A stretch of 45,676 bases of DNA from positions 1-45,676 of IMG/VR virus record IMGVR_UViG_3300013093_002163; one strand, 5' to 3'. This document shows, in pieces, positions 23,915 through 31,818 of the stretch. The position numbers and the translations under genes are program-made. Numbering within the stretch: position 1 is the stretch's first letter; every line of letters begins with the position of its first letter. The DNA comes from a virus. The notes beneath the pieces were generated by a model that saw only the letters and a program-made list of their open reading frames with translations, made no database searches and was not told the DNA's origin.

Positions 23915-24631
23915 ATGACTATTTACCTATACGTCAAACCCCATAATAAAACTGGGTTAAAATACCTCGGCAAAACTACGAACCAAGATCCTCATGCTTA
24001 TCATGGATCTGGTGCAGATTGGAAAACACATCTTAAAGAGCATGGCATTGATTACACTACAGAAATAATTCGAGAATGTCAAACTAATCAAGAATTGAAT
24101 CAGTGGGGTCGTTATTATAGTGAGTTATGGAATGTAGTTGAAAGCACAGAATGGGCTAATCGAATTCCAGAAACAGGCGGTGGTGGAAATCATACAGACG
24201 AAAGAAAAGAATTATTCCGCCAACAGCAACTTGGTAAGAAAAAACCTCAACGAACTAAAGAACATACAGAAAAAATTGCAGTTCAAGTAAGAGGGAAATC
24301 AAATCCTAAAACTGCTGAAGGTTTAAGAAAATGGTATGATAGTAATCCGGATAGATCTAAAACTATTGAAAAACAATCTAAATCGATAAAGGAATGGTAT
24401 AAGAATAACCCAACTATGTCTCATACCAAGGCTCTAAAAACTTGGGATGGTATCTATAAAAAGGACTATGAAAAATACAAAATGGCTATTTCTTTTATTG
24501 TTGAGGGAAAGACTAATAAAGAAATCACAAAACTAATGAAAATAGATTATGCTACTATTAATAAACTTAGGTCTGGATTACATCGTATATTTGAACTATT
24601 TCCTGAGTTTAAAGAACACCTAATTGTTTAG
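23915..24631 (+). CDS. GIY-YIG homing endonuclease (Seg-like)
   Basis: A 238-residue free-standing homing endonuclease. The N-terminal GIY-YIG domain (about residues 1-90) shows IYLYVK and KYLGKT, then the conserved NVVESTEWANRIPETGG segment. The middle has NUMOD3-like DNA-binding motifs (KPQRTKEHTEKIA), and the C-terminus has a helix-turn-helix (TNKEITKLMKIDYATINKLRSG). Such enzymes cut relatives lacking the gene near the insertion site and spread by repair. The ATG at 23915 has AAGGA 9 nt upstream; an ATG at 23855 would add 20 unrelated residues. It is convergent with the UV endonuclease gene and overlaps its end by 23 nt. It sits on the plus strand, consistent with a mobile insert. Confidence 0.9.
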   Translation: MTIYLYVKPHNKTGLKYLGKTTNQDPHAYHGSGADWKTHLKEHGIDYTTEIIRECQTNQELNQWGRYYSELWNVVESTEWANRIPETGGGGNHTDERKELFRQQQLGKKKPQRTKEHTEKIAVQVRGKSNPKTAEGLRKWYDSNPDRSKTIEKQSKSIKEWYKNNPTMSHTKALKTWDGIYKKDYEKYKMAISFIVEGKTNKEITKLMKIDYATINKLRSGLHRIFELFPEFKEHLIV

Positions 24632-25640
24632 CATATTCAGCAAGAGCAAATGAACCAAGGTTCTTTGACTTGCATTCGACCATTATATCAAACTGATCTA
24701 AAAATCCCAATGCCCAATCATTGACTGCGGTATTCCACATAAAATCTGAATGAGCACGCAGTTTTTGTTTCTTATATCCTTGTTCTAAAAGAAGATCAAT
24801 CGCAGGCCGGGTAGTAGTGCTATGACCCACAAGATAATCTTCACGGCTAACTGAATAATGACAAGTAGGCCGAATACCACGCCAAGACCGCACCACACTT
24901 GCAACGCGGGGGTCCAAGGGGGAGATGTATTCTCCTCCTGATTTAATCCCATGGTGGTGAATATCCAATACGATAGGAACCACATCACCAAGCTCAAGGC
25001 AATCATCCAATCCATAACTTATTTCCTCGTTTTCAATTGTAATACAGTTGCGGGCTTCGGGTGAGAGGCGACTGTAGGCGCTTTTAATACCGGCTGGACC
25101 GGCTCTACCCGATATGTGGACGTTGATTTTAAAGTCTTGGAAAGTAACCCCGTAACCCATCCAACGTGCCATATCAGCATGATATTCAAATTCCTCTATG
25201 CTTCGATCCACGATGTCGGGATTGTCGCTGGCGAGTACTGTAAACTGTCCCGGATGAAAGCTAGTGCGTACACCACGAGATCTAGCAAGGTCACCAATAC
25301 GTTTAAAAGCAGATTCGCAATAGTTAACAACATCGCTTCGACGCCAAAAATAACTCCAATCACGCTGGGTATACACAGGTAAAATATCGCTACTAAGGCG
25401 AACCATTTTAAGATTTTCTTCAAGATTTCCAACTCGTTCCACCAATAGTCTAGTTGATTCAATATTTTGTACCATGATGTCCCAGAGCTTTTGTTCTGCT
25501 ACATCTTTCTTTTGTCTATTTAACCAAGCAACAGTTGTGCCGCCTGTGTTATACTTTTTGGCATCATCTGTGGCTTTGATGCCATCGACTTGTCCTGGAT
25601 GATCAATCCATTTACAGGCAAAACCAATTTTTTTATTCAC
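24609..25640 (-). CDS. uvsE: UV-damage endonuclease UvdE/UvsE
   Basis: A 343-residue TIM-barrel metal enzyme that nicks DNA 5' of UV photoproducts and some other lesions, starting an alternative excision repair. The N-terminus IGFACKW is typical. Likely metal ligands are His129 (FHPGQF), His154 (EYHAD), His175, Glu203/205 (IENEE), Asp226 and His228-230 (LDIHHHG), His261 (CHYSVSRE), His297 (RAHSDFMW) and Glu322 (VECKSK). The lysine that is carboxylated in the Thermus enzyme (KxH) seems to be Thr259 here. T4 uses a different repair enzyme, DenV. The gene overlaps the upstream 152-aa gene by 4 nt. Confidence 0.92.
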   Translation of the reverse strand: MNKKIGFACKWIDHPGQVDGIKATDDAKKYNTGGTTVAWLNRQKKDVAEQKLWDIMVQNIESTRLLVERVGNLEENLKMVRLSSDILPVYTQRDWSYFWRRSDVVNYCESAFKRIGDLARSRGVRTSFHPGQFTVLASDNPDIVDRSIEEFEYHADMARWMGYGVTFQDFKINVHISGRAGPAGIKSAYSRLSPEARNCITIENEEISYGLDDCLELGDVVPIVLDIHHHGIKSGGEYISPLDPRVASVVRSWRGIRPTCHYSVSREDYLVGHSTTTRPAIDLLLEQGYKKQKLRAHSDFMWNTAVNDWALGFLDQFDIMVECKSKNLGSFALAEYAKQLGVL

Positions 25641-26095
25641 TTTTGACTTTCTTTAGTTAACGCACATACCATTTGAAATTGTTCATAAGACTTACGAACT
25701 GCGGGGTTAGTCATTAACTTGTCGGCCTCTGCTATCATGGCTTTGACTCCAGCTTCAGCACAGTCATGTACACTGAGCCCGTGTAGCGTACAAAGTTCAT
25801 CACCAAATGCTTCAGCCAACGCTTCCCATGCTCGTTTCTGTTTAGGGGTGATAGGAGTTTGTTTAGGACGTAGTTCACTGGCCTTACTAATAGCCTTGCA
25901 TATAGCATCTTCAGCCACTCGACCTGCGGCAATCATAGCCGCATAGTTAGGGTCAATATTAAACCTACGACTAGTGCCTCCAGGATAACACATAACCAAA
26001 TGATTGCCTTTTGAAAAACTGTCTACAAAGTCGTTATCGTATTCGGCTACAGGCACATACCTTCGTCCAATTTTTTCATAATAGATCTTTTTCAT
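25637..26095 (-). CDS. Phage protein of unknown function with C-terminal NPAVRKSYEQFQ motif
   Basis: A 152-residue soluble protein from the ATG at 26095 (MKKIYYEKIG). An ATG at 26125 would add 10 residues but has AAGG directly against it. An Ala/Glu-rich helical middle (about 45-125) with two Cys residues is followed by a C-terminal tail NPAVRKSYEQFQMVCAL. The same tail, with few changes, ends the otherwise different 139-aa protein at 30951-31370. Function is unknown. The gene overlaps the AbrB-like gene by 20 nt and uvsE by 4 nt. Confidence 0.72.
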   Translation of the reverse strand: MKKIYYEKIGRRYVPVAEYDNDFVDSFSKGNHLVMCYPGGTSRRFNIDPNYAAMIAAGRVAEDAICKAISKASELRPKQTPITPKQKRAWEALAEAFGDELCTLHGLSVHDCAEAGVKAMIAEADKLMTNPAVRKSYEQFQMVCALTKESQK

Positions 26096-26261
26096 CTTTG
26101 ACTTTCTGGATGTAGTATGTTCCATCCTTGTTATCAGACCATTCTAACACATCGCCCTCAGCCCAACCTACTTGTTCAAGTAAGTCCTGCGGTAGAGGGA
26201 GTACCAAATCTTCACTGCCGTCATCGGCTTCTTCGAGTGTCACAACCCAACGCTGTGTCAT
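26076..26261 (-). CDS. AbrB/MazE-like swapped-hairpin protein
   Basis: A 61-residue protein with the SpoVT/AbrB-like pattern: WVVTLEEADDG...LVLPLPQDLLEQVGWAEGDVLEWSDN. Such proteins dimerise and bind DNA; many are transition-state regulators or antitoxins. No toxin-like gene is adjacent, so an independent regulator is more likely. AGGAGA precedes the ATG, and a sigma70-like promoter lies at the end of the upstream gene. It overlaps the next gene by 20 nt. Confidence 0.8.
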   Translation of the reverse strand: MTQRWVVTLEEADDGSEDLVLPLPQDLLEQVGWAEGDVLEWSDNKDGTYYIQKVKDEKDLL

Positions 26262-26282
26262 GTTGTCTCCTGCTAAAACTAT

Positions 26283-26311
26283 ATTTTACACTATTTTACG
26301 AAAATAGTCAA
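26283..26311 (-). promoter_or_regulatory. Sigma70-like promoter before the AbrB-like gene
   Basis: On the minus strand TTGACT (26311-26306) and TAAAAT (26288-26283) are 17 nt apart. The promoter lies in the last codons of the UDP-glucuronate decarboxylase gene; the stop TAA is part of the -10 box. It would drive the AbrB-like, 152-aa and uvsE genes. Confidence 0.6.
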
Positions 26312-27224
26312 TGGTCTTTTGTAGTCCCTCGGCTAATTCAATAGTAGGTTCCCAATTTAATTTGGATCTAGCCACTGAAATATCGGGCCGACGCTGTTTG
26401 GGATCGTCTTGTGGCAGTGTGCTTTGTACTATTCTACTGTCTGTGCCTGTAAGTTCGATGACCTTTTGCGCTAGTTCTAGCATGGTGAACTCTCCAGGAT
26501 TTCCCAAATTAATGGGTCCTGGGAAAGTAACATCACCATCCACAGCCATATAACGCACCATACCTTCAATAAGATCGTCTACATAACAGAAACTACGAGT
26601 TTGAAGTCCTGAACCGTATACAGTAATGTCTTTGTTTTGTAGAGCTTGTACAATGAAATTACTGACCACACGTCCATCTTGTGTGGCCATTCTTGGCCCA
26701 TAGGTATTGAAAATACGCACGATACGAACATCCACTGAATGTACTCGCCAATAATCCATGAACAGGGTTTCTGCGGCACGCTTTCCTTCATCATAACAAC
26801 TACGGATACCAATGGGGTTTACATTGCCCCAATAGTCTTCAGTCTGTGGATGTATCTGTGGATCACCATAGATCTCACTGGTTGATGCTTGAAGGATCTT
26901 AGCACCAGTACGTTTGGCCAAACCCAACATGTTGTAAGCACCCAATACACTGGTCTTCATAGTTTGAATTGGATCCCACTGATAGTAAAACGGACTGGCG
27001 GGACAGGCCAAATTATAAATTTCATCTACTTCCACATACAAGGGAAAACAAATATCTTGGCGAATTACTTCAAAGTTTTTGTAATCCAGCAGGTGTTCAA
27101 TATTCTTTTTACTACCTGTAAAGTAGTTGTCCACACAAAGCACATGATGTCCTTCTAGAACCAGTCGCTCACAGAGATGGCTACCTAGGAATCCGGCACC
27201 ACCGGTTACTAATATTTTTTTCAT
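26286..27224 (-). CDS. uxs: UDP-glucuronate decarboxylase (UDP-xylose synthase)
   Basis: A 312-residue extended SDR enzyme that converts UDP-glucuronate to UDP-xylose with bound NAD. GGAGFLG (8-14) binds [13 protein letters not shown] (113-122) carries the conserved Thr and Glu, and the catalytic YDEGK has Tyr144 and Lys148. The stretch [14 protein letters not shown] is the hallmark of UXS rather than of 4-epimerases. Its substrate could come from Ugd at 40745-41692. It overlaps the RmlD-like gene by 4 nt in the sugar operon. Another decarboxylase or epimerase of the same branch cannot be excluded, but UXS is the best fit. Confidence 0.87.
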   Translation of the reverse strand: MKKILVTGGAGFLGSHLCERLVLEGHHVLCVDNYFTGSKKNIEHLLDYKNFEVIRQDICFPLYVEVDEIYNLACPASPFYYQWDPIQTMKTSVLGAYNMLGLAKRTGAKILQASTSEIYGDPQIHPQTEDYWGNVNPIGIRSCYDEGKRAAETLFMDYWRVHSVDVRIVRIFNTYGPRMATQDGRVVSNFIVQALQNKDITVYGSGLQTRSFCYVDDLIEGMVRYMAVDGDVTFPGPINLGNPGEFTMLELAQKVIELTGTDSRIVQSTLPQDDPKQRRPDISVARSKLNWEPTIELAEGLQKTIDYFRKIV

Positions 27225-28000
27225 TTTAAATTTCCAATCGCAGTCGTTAATGCTGTTTTTACATCCTGTATGTCAAATACAGATTGTAGTTTTTTTGTAC
27301 TTAAAATACAATTACTTCTAGGAGCTACCACAGCCTGTTTAAACTCTTCGTCAGTAAAGAACTCTTTATCTATGCCCATCATGCTGACTATGTCTCTAGC
27401 ATTACTTGAATCAGGATTACATACATTGTAAATACCCTTAACTCTAATTTTACCCAAAGCACACGCCACAGCAAAACGAGCAACATCAGGCATATAACTC
27501 AAACTATTATCGTAACTGATCAATTTGGGGTAACGTTTCATTTTGGTTAAAAAGTTTTTGGAATCTTCATAGTCGCCAAATGGCATGCGAATACGCAGAA
27601 GGTAACTTTTGTGTAAAAACGGCTCCAGCATCTTTTGACCTAATGCCTTTGAACCGCTATAGAAGCTACCATTACCAAAATCAAAATTTGGCGCATCGTC
27701 TTCTGTGTACTCTTTATCATATCCTGAATACACACACCCACTGCTAATGTGTACAATGGGCTTGTTGGGATTGTCTAGTTCAAGTTGAACAGGCCAGATC
27801 ACATTACCATCAATTGTTTCTTGTTTGTAAGTTTCACAAGCATCTACATTAGGTGATCCTGTGTAGCCTGCGGCATTGATAATTGACAAGCATTGTGGAA
27901 CAGGATCACGATGTGTGATCCAAACATATTCCAATCCCTGCCCTTCTAATTCACAGGCAATATGTTTGGCTACGTAGCCATGGCCAATAAGAGCAATCAT
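27221..28000 (-). CDS. RmlD-like NAD(P)-dependent sugar-nucleotide reductase
   Basis: A 259-residue SDR protein. IGHGYVAKH (5-13) is the dinucleotide site, SSGCVYSG (86-93) fits the catalytic Ser/Thr segment, and Tyr114/Lys118 in YSGSK form the active pair. The sequence resembles dTDP-4-dehydrorhamnose reductases and related epimerase/reductases. The substrate cannot be read. Next to uxs and a cytidylyltransferase it probably takes part in making an unusual activated sugar. Overlaps of 4 nt on both sides show tight coupling. Confidence 0.78.
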   Translation of the reverse strand: MIALIGHGYVAKHIACELEGQGLEYVWITHRDPVPQCLSIINAAGYTGSPNVDACETYKQETIDGNVIWPVQLELDNPNKPIVHISSGCVYSGYDKEYTEDDAPNFDFGNGSFYSGSKALGQKMLEPFLHKSYLLRIRMPFGDYEDSKNFLTKMKRYPKLISYDNSLSYMPDVARFAVACALGKIRVKGIYNVCNPDSSNARDIVSMMGIDKEFFTDEEFKQAVVAPRSNCILSTKKLQSVFDIQDVKTALTTAIGNLK

Positions 28001-28479
28001 TCTGGAGCCTTGATTAATTCTGGACTGTATTGTGGCAACGCCTTACTGGAATCTTTATCTTTGGCGTTTTCTAATTTGGCTGTTCTTGCTCGTAGTTCGC
28101 TGGAACTATAATCATGCTGTCGTTTATGATAGTGTAGCTCAATACCATTATTCATACACCACTGTTTGCCTGTGAAATCTCTATTGAGGTATTCTTCACT
28201 TAGGAAACGAATATGAATAGTTTGAGTTTGTAACAACTGTAAAAGATCGTATTCGGTTTCATATATAAGGATTTCATCCACATACTTACAGGCCTGTAGT
28301 TGTACATACCGTTCGTAGGCACTTTGTACAGGTTTGTTTTTAATACCAGGACGATCAATTGTAGGATCAATTTGTAGAGCCACAATCAAATAATCGCAAA
28401 GTTGTTTTTCCATTTTTAACATTGTTACATGCCCGGCATGTAACAGGTCAAAACTACTACAATTAAAACCTATCTTCAT
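27997..28479 (-). CDS. Cytidylyltransferase-like nucleotidyltransferase (copy 2)
   Basis: A 160-residue TagD/HldE-type enzyme with FDLLHAGH at residues 10-17, and downstream CDYLI, IDRP, PVQSAYER, YVDEI, FTGK and YSSSELR blocks. It is a paralog of the enzyme at 5996-6460. Its tail (about residues 137-160) is different and Lys/Ser/Pro-rich. The placement in the sugar-nucleotide operon suggests it activates a sugar or polyol phosphate. The nucleotide used is not certain. It overlaps the upstream 52-aa gene by 17 nt. Confidence 0.86.
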   Translation of the reverse strand: MKIGFNCSSFDLLHAGHVTMLKMEKQLCDYLIVALQIDPTIDRPGIKNKPVQSAYERYVQLQACKYVDEILIYETEYDLLQLLQTQTIHIRFLSEEYLNRDFTGKQWCMNNGIELHYHKRQHDYSSSELRARTAKLENAKDKDSSKALPQYSPELIKAPE

Positions 28480-28621
28480 TTTTATCCTTTTTAGGTTCTA
28501 AAAATCCATATTGTTTGTATACCCAAGTAATGAAATTCTCTATATCCAATTTAGGACCAATTTCATTGCTGTATATCTTATACATATGATTTACTTTTTC
28601 TAAAAATTCTTTATCATTCAT
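28463..28621 (-). CDS. Small protein of the sugar-nucleotide operon (52 aa)
   Basis: Read directly from the minus strand: ATG at 28621, 52 codons, TAA at 28463. It is highly charged, with an aromatic centre (FITWVYKQYGF) and a Lys/Asp-rich tail. It ends 17 nt inside the cytidylyltransferase gene and starts 3 nt from the upstream gene, which supports real coding. Only a weak GGA lies before the ATG. The family was not recognised. Confidence 0.6.
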   Translation of the reverse strand: MNDKEFLEKVNHMYKIYSNEIGPKLDIENFITWVYKQYGFLEPKKDKNEDRF

Positions 28622-28623
28622 GT

Positions 28624-28812
28624 TTAATTCCAATGTCTAATAACACCTGCTATAATAAAACAATTTGTTATTATATATGATAACACAATTAAAGTTCGAA
28701 TACAAGCAATACGGTCTGACTCTTCATCCGTATTGCCTGACTTTTCACCTAGAGCCTTGGCCCATAGTCTCCAAAGTTTTTTAACCTTCGTAAATAGCCG
28801 AATTAGCGCCAT
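28624..28812 (-). CDS. Small membrane protein (62 aa)
   Basis: A basic N-terminus (MALIRLFTKVKKLWRLWAKAL), a short acidic linker and one membrane segment at about residues 38-57. The ATG at 28812 fits better than one at 28821; neither has a strong ribosome site. It overlaps the end of the QueD-like gene by 32 nt. Function is unknown. Confidence 0.6.
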   Translation of the reverse strand: MALIRLFTKVKKLWRLWAKALGEKSGNTDEESDRIACIRTLIVLSYIITNCFIIAGVIRHWN

Positions 28813-29230
28813 GCTCAGCACACTCTACTCGAACACAATAACAACGATTATCACTGGCTTCTCTGATTAGAGAATCAGCAAAGTTAAAGGCATGTTCGGC
28901 AAACTTCTCTGCTCCCACACCATCAAACACTCTAATCTCGGCCAACCCCAACTGTTCTAATTCTGTAAATTTATTTAGATATGGATCTTTAAGATCCAAA
29001 GCCAACTTATGATCAAAATGATCTTCTAACCATGCCTTGAGTTTTTTAAGACCACCAAAGTCCACTGCCCAGTTTTTGTCATCTAATCTATCACAACCAA
29101 ATGTAAATGTAAATGCTAGACTGTAACCGTGTAGCAAATGACAGTGGCTGTGATCTGCGTTTGGTTGTCTAAAAACTGCTGATAGGCCAATGTTGTGCCC
29201 ATAATGCTTAGTCGAATAATACTTTGCCAT
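28781..29230 (-). CDS. queD: QueD/PTPS-like 6-carboxytetrahydropterin synthase homolog
   Basis: A 149-residue protein of the pterin synthase fold. Cys30 lies in CHLLHGY (30-36), where the family has CxxxHGH, and VDFGGLKKLKAWLEDHFDHKLAL (57-79) matches the second conserved block with the catalytic Asp/His. QueD makes 6-carboxytetrahydropterin from the product of GTP cyclohydrolase I, which is also encoded here (39950-40714), on the way to 7-deazaguanines. Two of the three usual zinc histidines appear changed: the second His of HGH is Tyr36 and the SAAH position is Phe20. Nearby His12, His27, His29 and His31 may substitute. AGGAGA precedes the ATG, with a strong promoter upstream. Confidence 0.8.
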   Translation of the reverse strand: MAKYYSTKHYGHNIGLSAVFRQPNADHSHCHLLHGYSLAFTFTFGCDRLDDKNWAVDFGGLKKLKAWLEDHFDHKLALDLKDPYLNKFTELEQLGLAEIRVFDGVGAEKFAEHAFNFADSLIREASDNRCYCVRVECAEHGANSAIYEG

Positions 29231-29248
29231 TTTTATCTCCTATGTTAA

Positions 29249-29277
29249 ATTATAGCATAGGCAGCAGAATTTGTAAA
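29249..29277 (-). promoter_or_regulatory. Strong sigma70-like promoter before the QueD-like gene
   Basis: On the minus strand TTTACA (29277-29272) and a perfect TATAAT (29254-29249) are 17 nt apart, 19 nt before the ATG at 29230. A second, weaker TATAAT set lies about 50 nt further upstream in the same 107-nt gap. It probably drives the leftward run that includes the sugar-nucleotide genes. Confidence 0.7.
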
Positions 29278-29337
29278 GCGGGATGATGCTCCAAGACCGC
29301 TATATAATAATTATACAGTGATATTTAATAAAGTAAA

Positions 29338-29655
29338 TTATTTTGAAAAAGATTTACGAACTTCTTCTCGTATTTCTTTAATGGAATTGTGGATATCTAT
29401 TAAGACTTCTGTTTCTTCTTTTCTATGCGACAGTAGCCGACCTATCATTCTCATGGCCCAATACCACCAAACAACAGATAGGATTATTCCCAGAATACCA
29501 ATGGGCAAATACAATCCAATGTGTTGTAATCCGTCTCTGTCAAAGATAAAAAATCCGATCACAACCAATACCAACGCACTTAATACCAACCAAGCCTTAC
29601 GTTGCCAATTTAATTTTTTAAGTTCTTGTAAATGTTTTAATAAAATTTGAGCCAT
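29338..29655 (-). CDS. Two-pass membrane protein with cytoplasmic coiled tail
   Basis: A 105-residue protein with a basic N-terminus, membrane segments at about 21-38 and 48-69, and a charged helical C-terminus (79-103, EETEVLIDIHNSIKEIREEV). GGGAGA lies before the ATG and an ATTAAATA element 22 nt upstream. The family was not recognised. Two-pass small proteins with charged tails include some holins, but it is far from the lysis block. Confidence 0.7.
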   Translation of the reverse strand: MAQILLKHLQELKKLNWQRKAWLVLSALVLVVIGFFIFDRDGLQHIGLYLPIGILGIILSVVWWYWAMRMIGRLLSHRKEETEVLIDIHNSIKEIREEVRKSFSK

Positions 29656-29676
29656 AATGTTCTCCCTAAGTAAAAA

Positions 29677-29684
29677 TATTTAAT
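29677..29684 (-). promoter_or_regulatory. Late-type promoter element ATTAAATA
   Basis: On the minus strand this reads ATTAAATA, 22 nt before the ATG at 29655, in the 58-nt gap after clpP. It is the third copy of this octamer in an intergenic gap. Confidence 0.4.
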
Positions 29685-29713
29685 TGTCTTTCGAGGAGAA
29701 TTTTACTATCAGT

Positions 29714-30307
29714 TTATCTGCTTTCAATTATCTTATCACATAATCCATAGGCCAAGGCTTCGTCTGCGCTCATGAATGTATCTCGATCCATATCACGTTC
29801 AAAATCTTCAAAAGTTTTACCACCAGTGTTATGTTTGACATATAGCTCAGTCAGTCGCTTTTTCCAAAACATAATTTCATGATAAGAAATTTCAATGTCA
29901 CTGGCCATACCACGAGCACCGCCGCTGGGTTGATGGATCATATGACGACTATTTGGCAACATATAGCGTTTGCCGGCTGTGCCTGCTTGTGCTAGGAAAC
30001 TACCCATACTACAGGCCTGCCCCATAACATAGGTTGCTACATCAGGTTTGACAAACTGCATGACATCGTAAATGCTCATGCCCGCGGTGATAACACCGCC
30101 CGGACTATTAATATAAAAGTGAATATCTTTTTCACTATCAACACTCTCTAAGTGTAGAATCTGTGCCACTACTAAATTGGCACTGTAGTCGTCAACTGGC
30201 CCATTTAGAAATACAATACGCTCATTGAGCAAGCGACTGTAGATATCAAAGGCACGTTCGCCTTGTCCGGTCTTTTCGACCACCATAGGTACTAGATTAT
30301 TATACAT
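29714..30307 (-). CDS. clpP: ClpP-type serine protease
   Basis: A 197-residue ClpP. The catalytic Ser100 is in MGQACSMGS, His125 in MIHQPSGG, and the Asp is in RDMDRD (171-176). INSPGG (66-71) forms the oxyanion region. Length is close to bacterial ClpP. It forms barrel-shaped degradation chambers that need an AAA+ partner, probably host ClpX or ClpA since none is seen here. Phage ClpP may remodel the host proteome or process virion proteins. AAAGGA precedes the ATG. No host-type propeptide is evident. Confidence 0.95.
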   Translation of the reverse strand: MYNNLVPMVVEKTGQGERAFDIYSRLLNERIVFLNGPVDDYSANLVVAQILHLESVDSEKDIHFYINSPGGVITAGMSIYDVMQFVKPDVATYVMGQACSMGSFLAQAGTAGKRYMLPNSRHMIHQPSGGARGMASDIEISYHEIMFWKKRLTELYVKHNTGGKTFEDFERDMDRDTFMSADEALAYGLCDKIIESR

Positions 30308-30316
30308 TATTTTCCT

Positions 30317-30964
30317 TTAGTTATTTCTTGGTAATGGTACGGTTCTAAGATTTAAACTCAGTACCCATCTATCTTGTTGTGTTTGATTTATTTCTGTATG
30401 ATGTCTTAAAAATGGAGCAAAAAATAATACGGTATTGTCTCTAACAGGAATGGAATTACCTAACAGTATATCAGTATTGATAGAAGTTCTATGCCCCATC
30501 CAATGATATTCCATGGGATCAGTTATCACCAAGTTACCACTGCCTTGGGGTGCTTGTATATACGCACTTACTACCAAGTCTGAATACAAATGGTAGTGAG
30601 CATTGGTCCAACCACCTTGCTGATGCCTATTGACCCAGCTCTTGACAATTTCTATTCCACTGTATTCAAACTGCCACATCCTAAATATTTCATCTGCTTT
30701 ATTCAACATCCAGGAAGTAAAATGTGATAGTTCGGGCCAGTAGTGCGGCTGATTTGGATCAGTGACAATATTATTAATTCCGTTGTTTATAGATGCTGTG
30801 GCAGAGGTTCCTACAGCACCTATCATCAAAGGTTCTTTGTTTGATGTAAACCCTGGCGTTTGTGCCTGCTGAAGGCATTTGGGCAATAGTATAGTTTTGT
30901 TAAAATTATACGTATCTTCAAATACCAAGGGACGAGTTATATTAATTTCTTTAGAAGTTGTCAT
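30317..30964 (-). CDS. 2OG-Fe(II) oxygenase, putative
   Basis: About 215 residues. The region SWVNRHQQGGWTNAHYHLYSDLVVSAYI matches the phage 2OG-Fe(II) oxygenase family, with His ligands in the HYH stretch. FAPFLRHHTEINQ...RWVLSLNL near the C-terminus provides the distal His and the Arg that binds 2-oxoglutarate. These enzymes hydroxylate proteins, nucleic acids or small molecules; the target is unknown. The ATG at 30964 is chosen over a TTG at 30967. It overlaps the upstream gene by 14 nt. A second oxygenase of another type is at 43505. Confidence 0.8.
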   Translation of the reverse strand: MTTSKEINITRPLVFEDTYNFNKTILLPKCLQQAQTPGFTSNKEPLMIGAVGTSATASINNGINNIVTDPNQPHYWPELSHFTSWMLNKADEIFRMWQFEYSGIEIVKSWVNRHQQGGWTNAHYHLYSDLVVSAYIQAPQGSGNLVITDPMEYHWMGHRTSINTDILLGNSIPVRDNTVLFFAPFLRHHTEINQTQQDRWVLSLNLRTVPLPRNN

Positions 30965-31370
30965 CAATCATTTTGGCATTGCTCAATCCGGCAATAATTT
31001 GGAACTGTTCCCATGCCTTCTTAACTGCGGGGTTACTGGCCATTTCATCATTGGGTAATCCTGCCTCAAGCCAAATGTAGGGCAAGCGCCTTGGATGTGC
31101 GCCAAATTGGCGAGGCTGATGCATGCGTCCAGTATCGTACAATTCAATACTAATTTTGCGAAACTCTTCTTCGTCTTCGTCTTCATAACTGGCCCACTCG
31201 GGATTACTCCAGGGATTGTAGCCGTGATACCCAGCCCAAATACCAGCCCACTGCTCATCATTGTGAGGATCAAAATCTGTACGAGCAATAATTAGCAATA
31301 CATCACTGATGCTAACTTTACCGTCAAAGATATCACGAACACAACGACTATAACTTAGACCGATTTTCAT
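30951..31370 (-). CDS. Phage protein with C-terminal NPAVKKAWEQFQ motif
   Basis: A 139-residue soluble protein, rich in aromatic residues, with an acidic EDEDEEEF stretch. The QPRQFGAHPRRLPYIWLEAGLP segment looks strongly conserved in type. The C-terminal NPAVKKAWEQFQIIAGL is nearly the same as the tail of the 152-aa protein at 25637. AAGGAC stands 7 nt before the ATG. Function is unknown. It overlaps both neighbours. Confidence 0.75.
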   Translation of the reverse strand: MKIGLSYSRCVRDIFDGKVSISDVLLIIARTDFDPHNDEQWAGIWAGYHGYNPWSNPEWASYEDEDEEEFRKISIELYDTGRMHQPRQFGAHPRRLPYIWLEAGLPNDEMASNPAVKKAWEQFQIIAGLSNAKMIDDNF

Positions 31371-31621
31371 TTTGCGTCCTTATCTTGTTCATATTGTAGC
31401 ACCATACGATGCAGTGGTTCCATTTCTTCTTGAAACAGTTGAGCTCCGTGGCCTTCTGTTACTCGACGCATTTCCCAATCATTAGGGTAATGCCTTAAAC
31501 ACCAACTGGCATGTTCTCTAATAATTTTAGGAACTCTGGGGGTGTGTTGTGGGTTTGTAAGATCTAAAAGGAATCGTCTAGTGGCAATCACAGCACGATA
31601 TCGTTCATCAGGTAATGTCAT
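31367..31621 (-). CDS. BPSL0761-like small protein
   Basis: An 84-residue protein starting MTLPDERYRAV at the ATG at 31621; an in-frame upstream ATG at 31663 would overlap the previous gene more. The pattern MTLPDERYRAV...R.FL.DL..P..TPRVP..IR...S.CLRHYP matches a widespread small protein family (BPSL0761-like) of unknown function found in proteobacteria and phages. It overlaps its neighbours by 4 nt on each side. Confidence 0.7.
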   Translation of the reverse strand: MTLPDERYRAVIATRRFLLDLTNPQHTPRVPKIIREHASWCLRHYPNDWEMRRVTEGHGAQLFQEEMEPLHRMVLQYEQDKDAK

Positions 31622-31818
31622 TTTGGAATCCAAAGAGTTCGTTGAAGCTGTCGCTTGCGGCATTCTTCTTTAACCGCCACAGGTATGTCGGGACTAATTT
31701 CTGCTATGTCGCAATTATATACTACTTCACCGTGTCTGGGCAAGACAAAATATGACAAACAAAAGCCTAAAGACAAACAGATTAACACAGTTAGTACTTC
31801 TCTAGGTATTAGTTTCAT
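31618..31818 (-). CDS. Small single-pass membrane protein
   Basis: A 66-residue protein with one N-terminal membrane segment (about residues 8-25) and a short C-terminal domain with two Cys, probably periplasmic. ATG ATG occurs at 31821/31818; GAGAGG is 7 nt before 31818, so that start is chosen. A much earlier ATG at 31899 lies inside the upstream gene. Function is unknown. Confidence 0.6.
   Translation of the reverse strand: MKLIPREVLTVLICLSLGFCLSYFVLPRHGEVVYNCDIAEISPDIPVAVKEECRKRQLQRTLWIPK

Noticed and set aside
25637-26261. AbrB-like gene plus 152-aa gene as a toxin-antitoxin pair
   Set aside because: The partner does not resemble MazF, PemK, VapC or other known toxins and shares its tail with another phage protein, so a pair is not supported.
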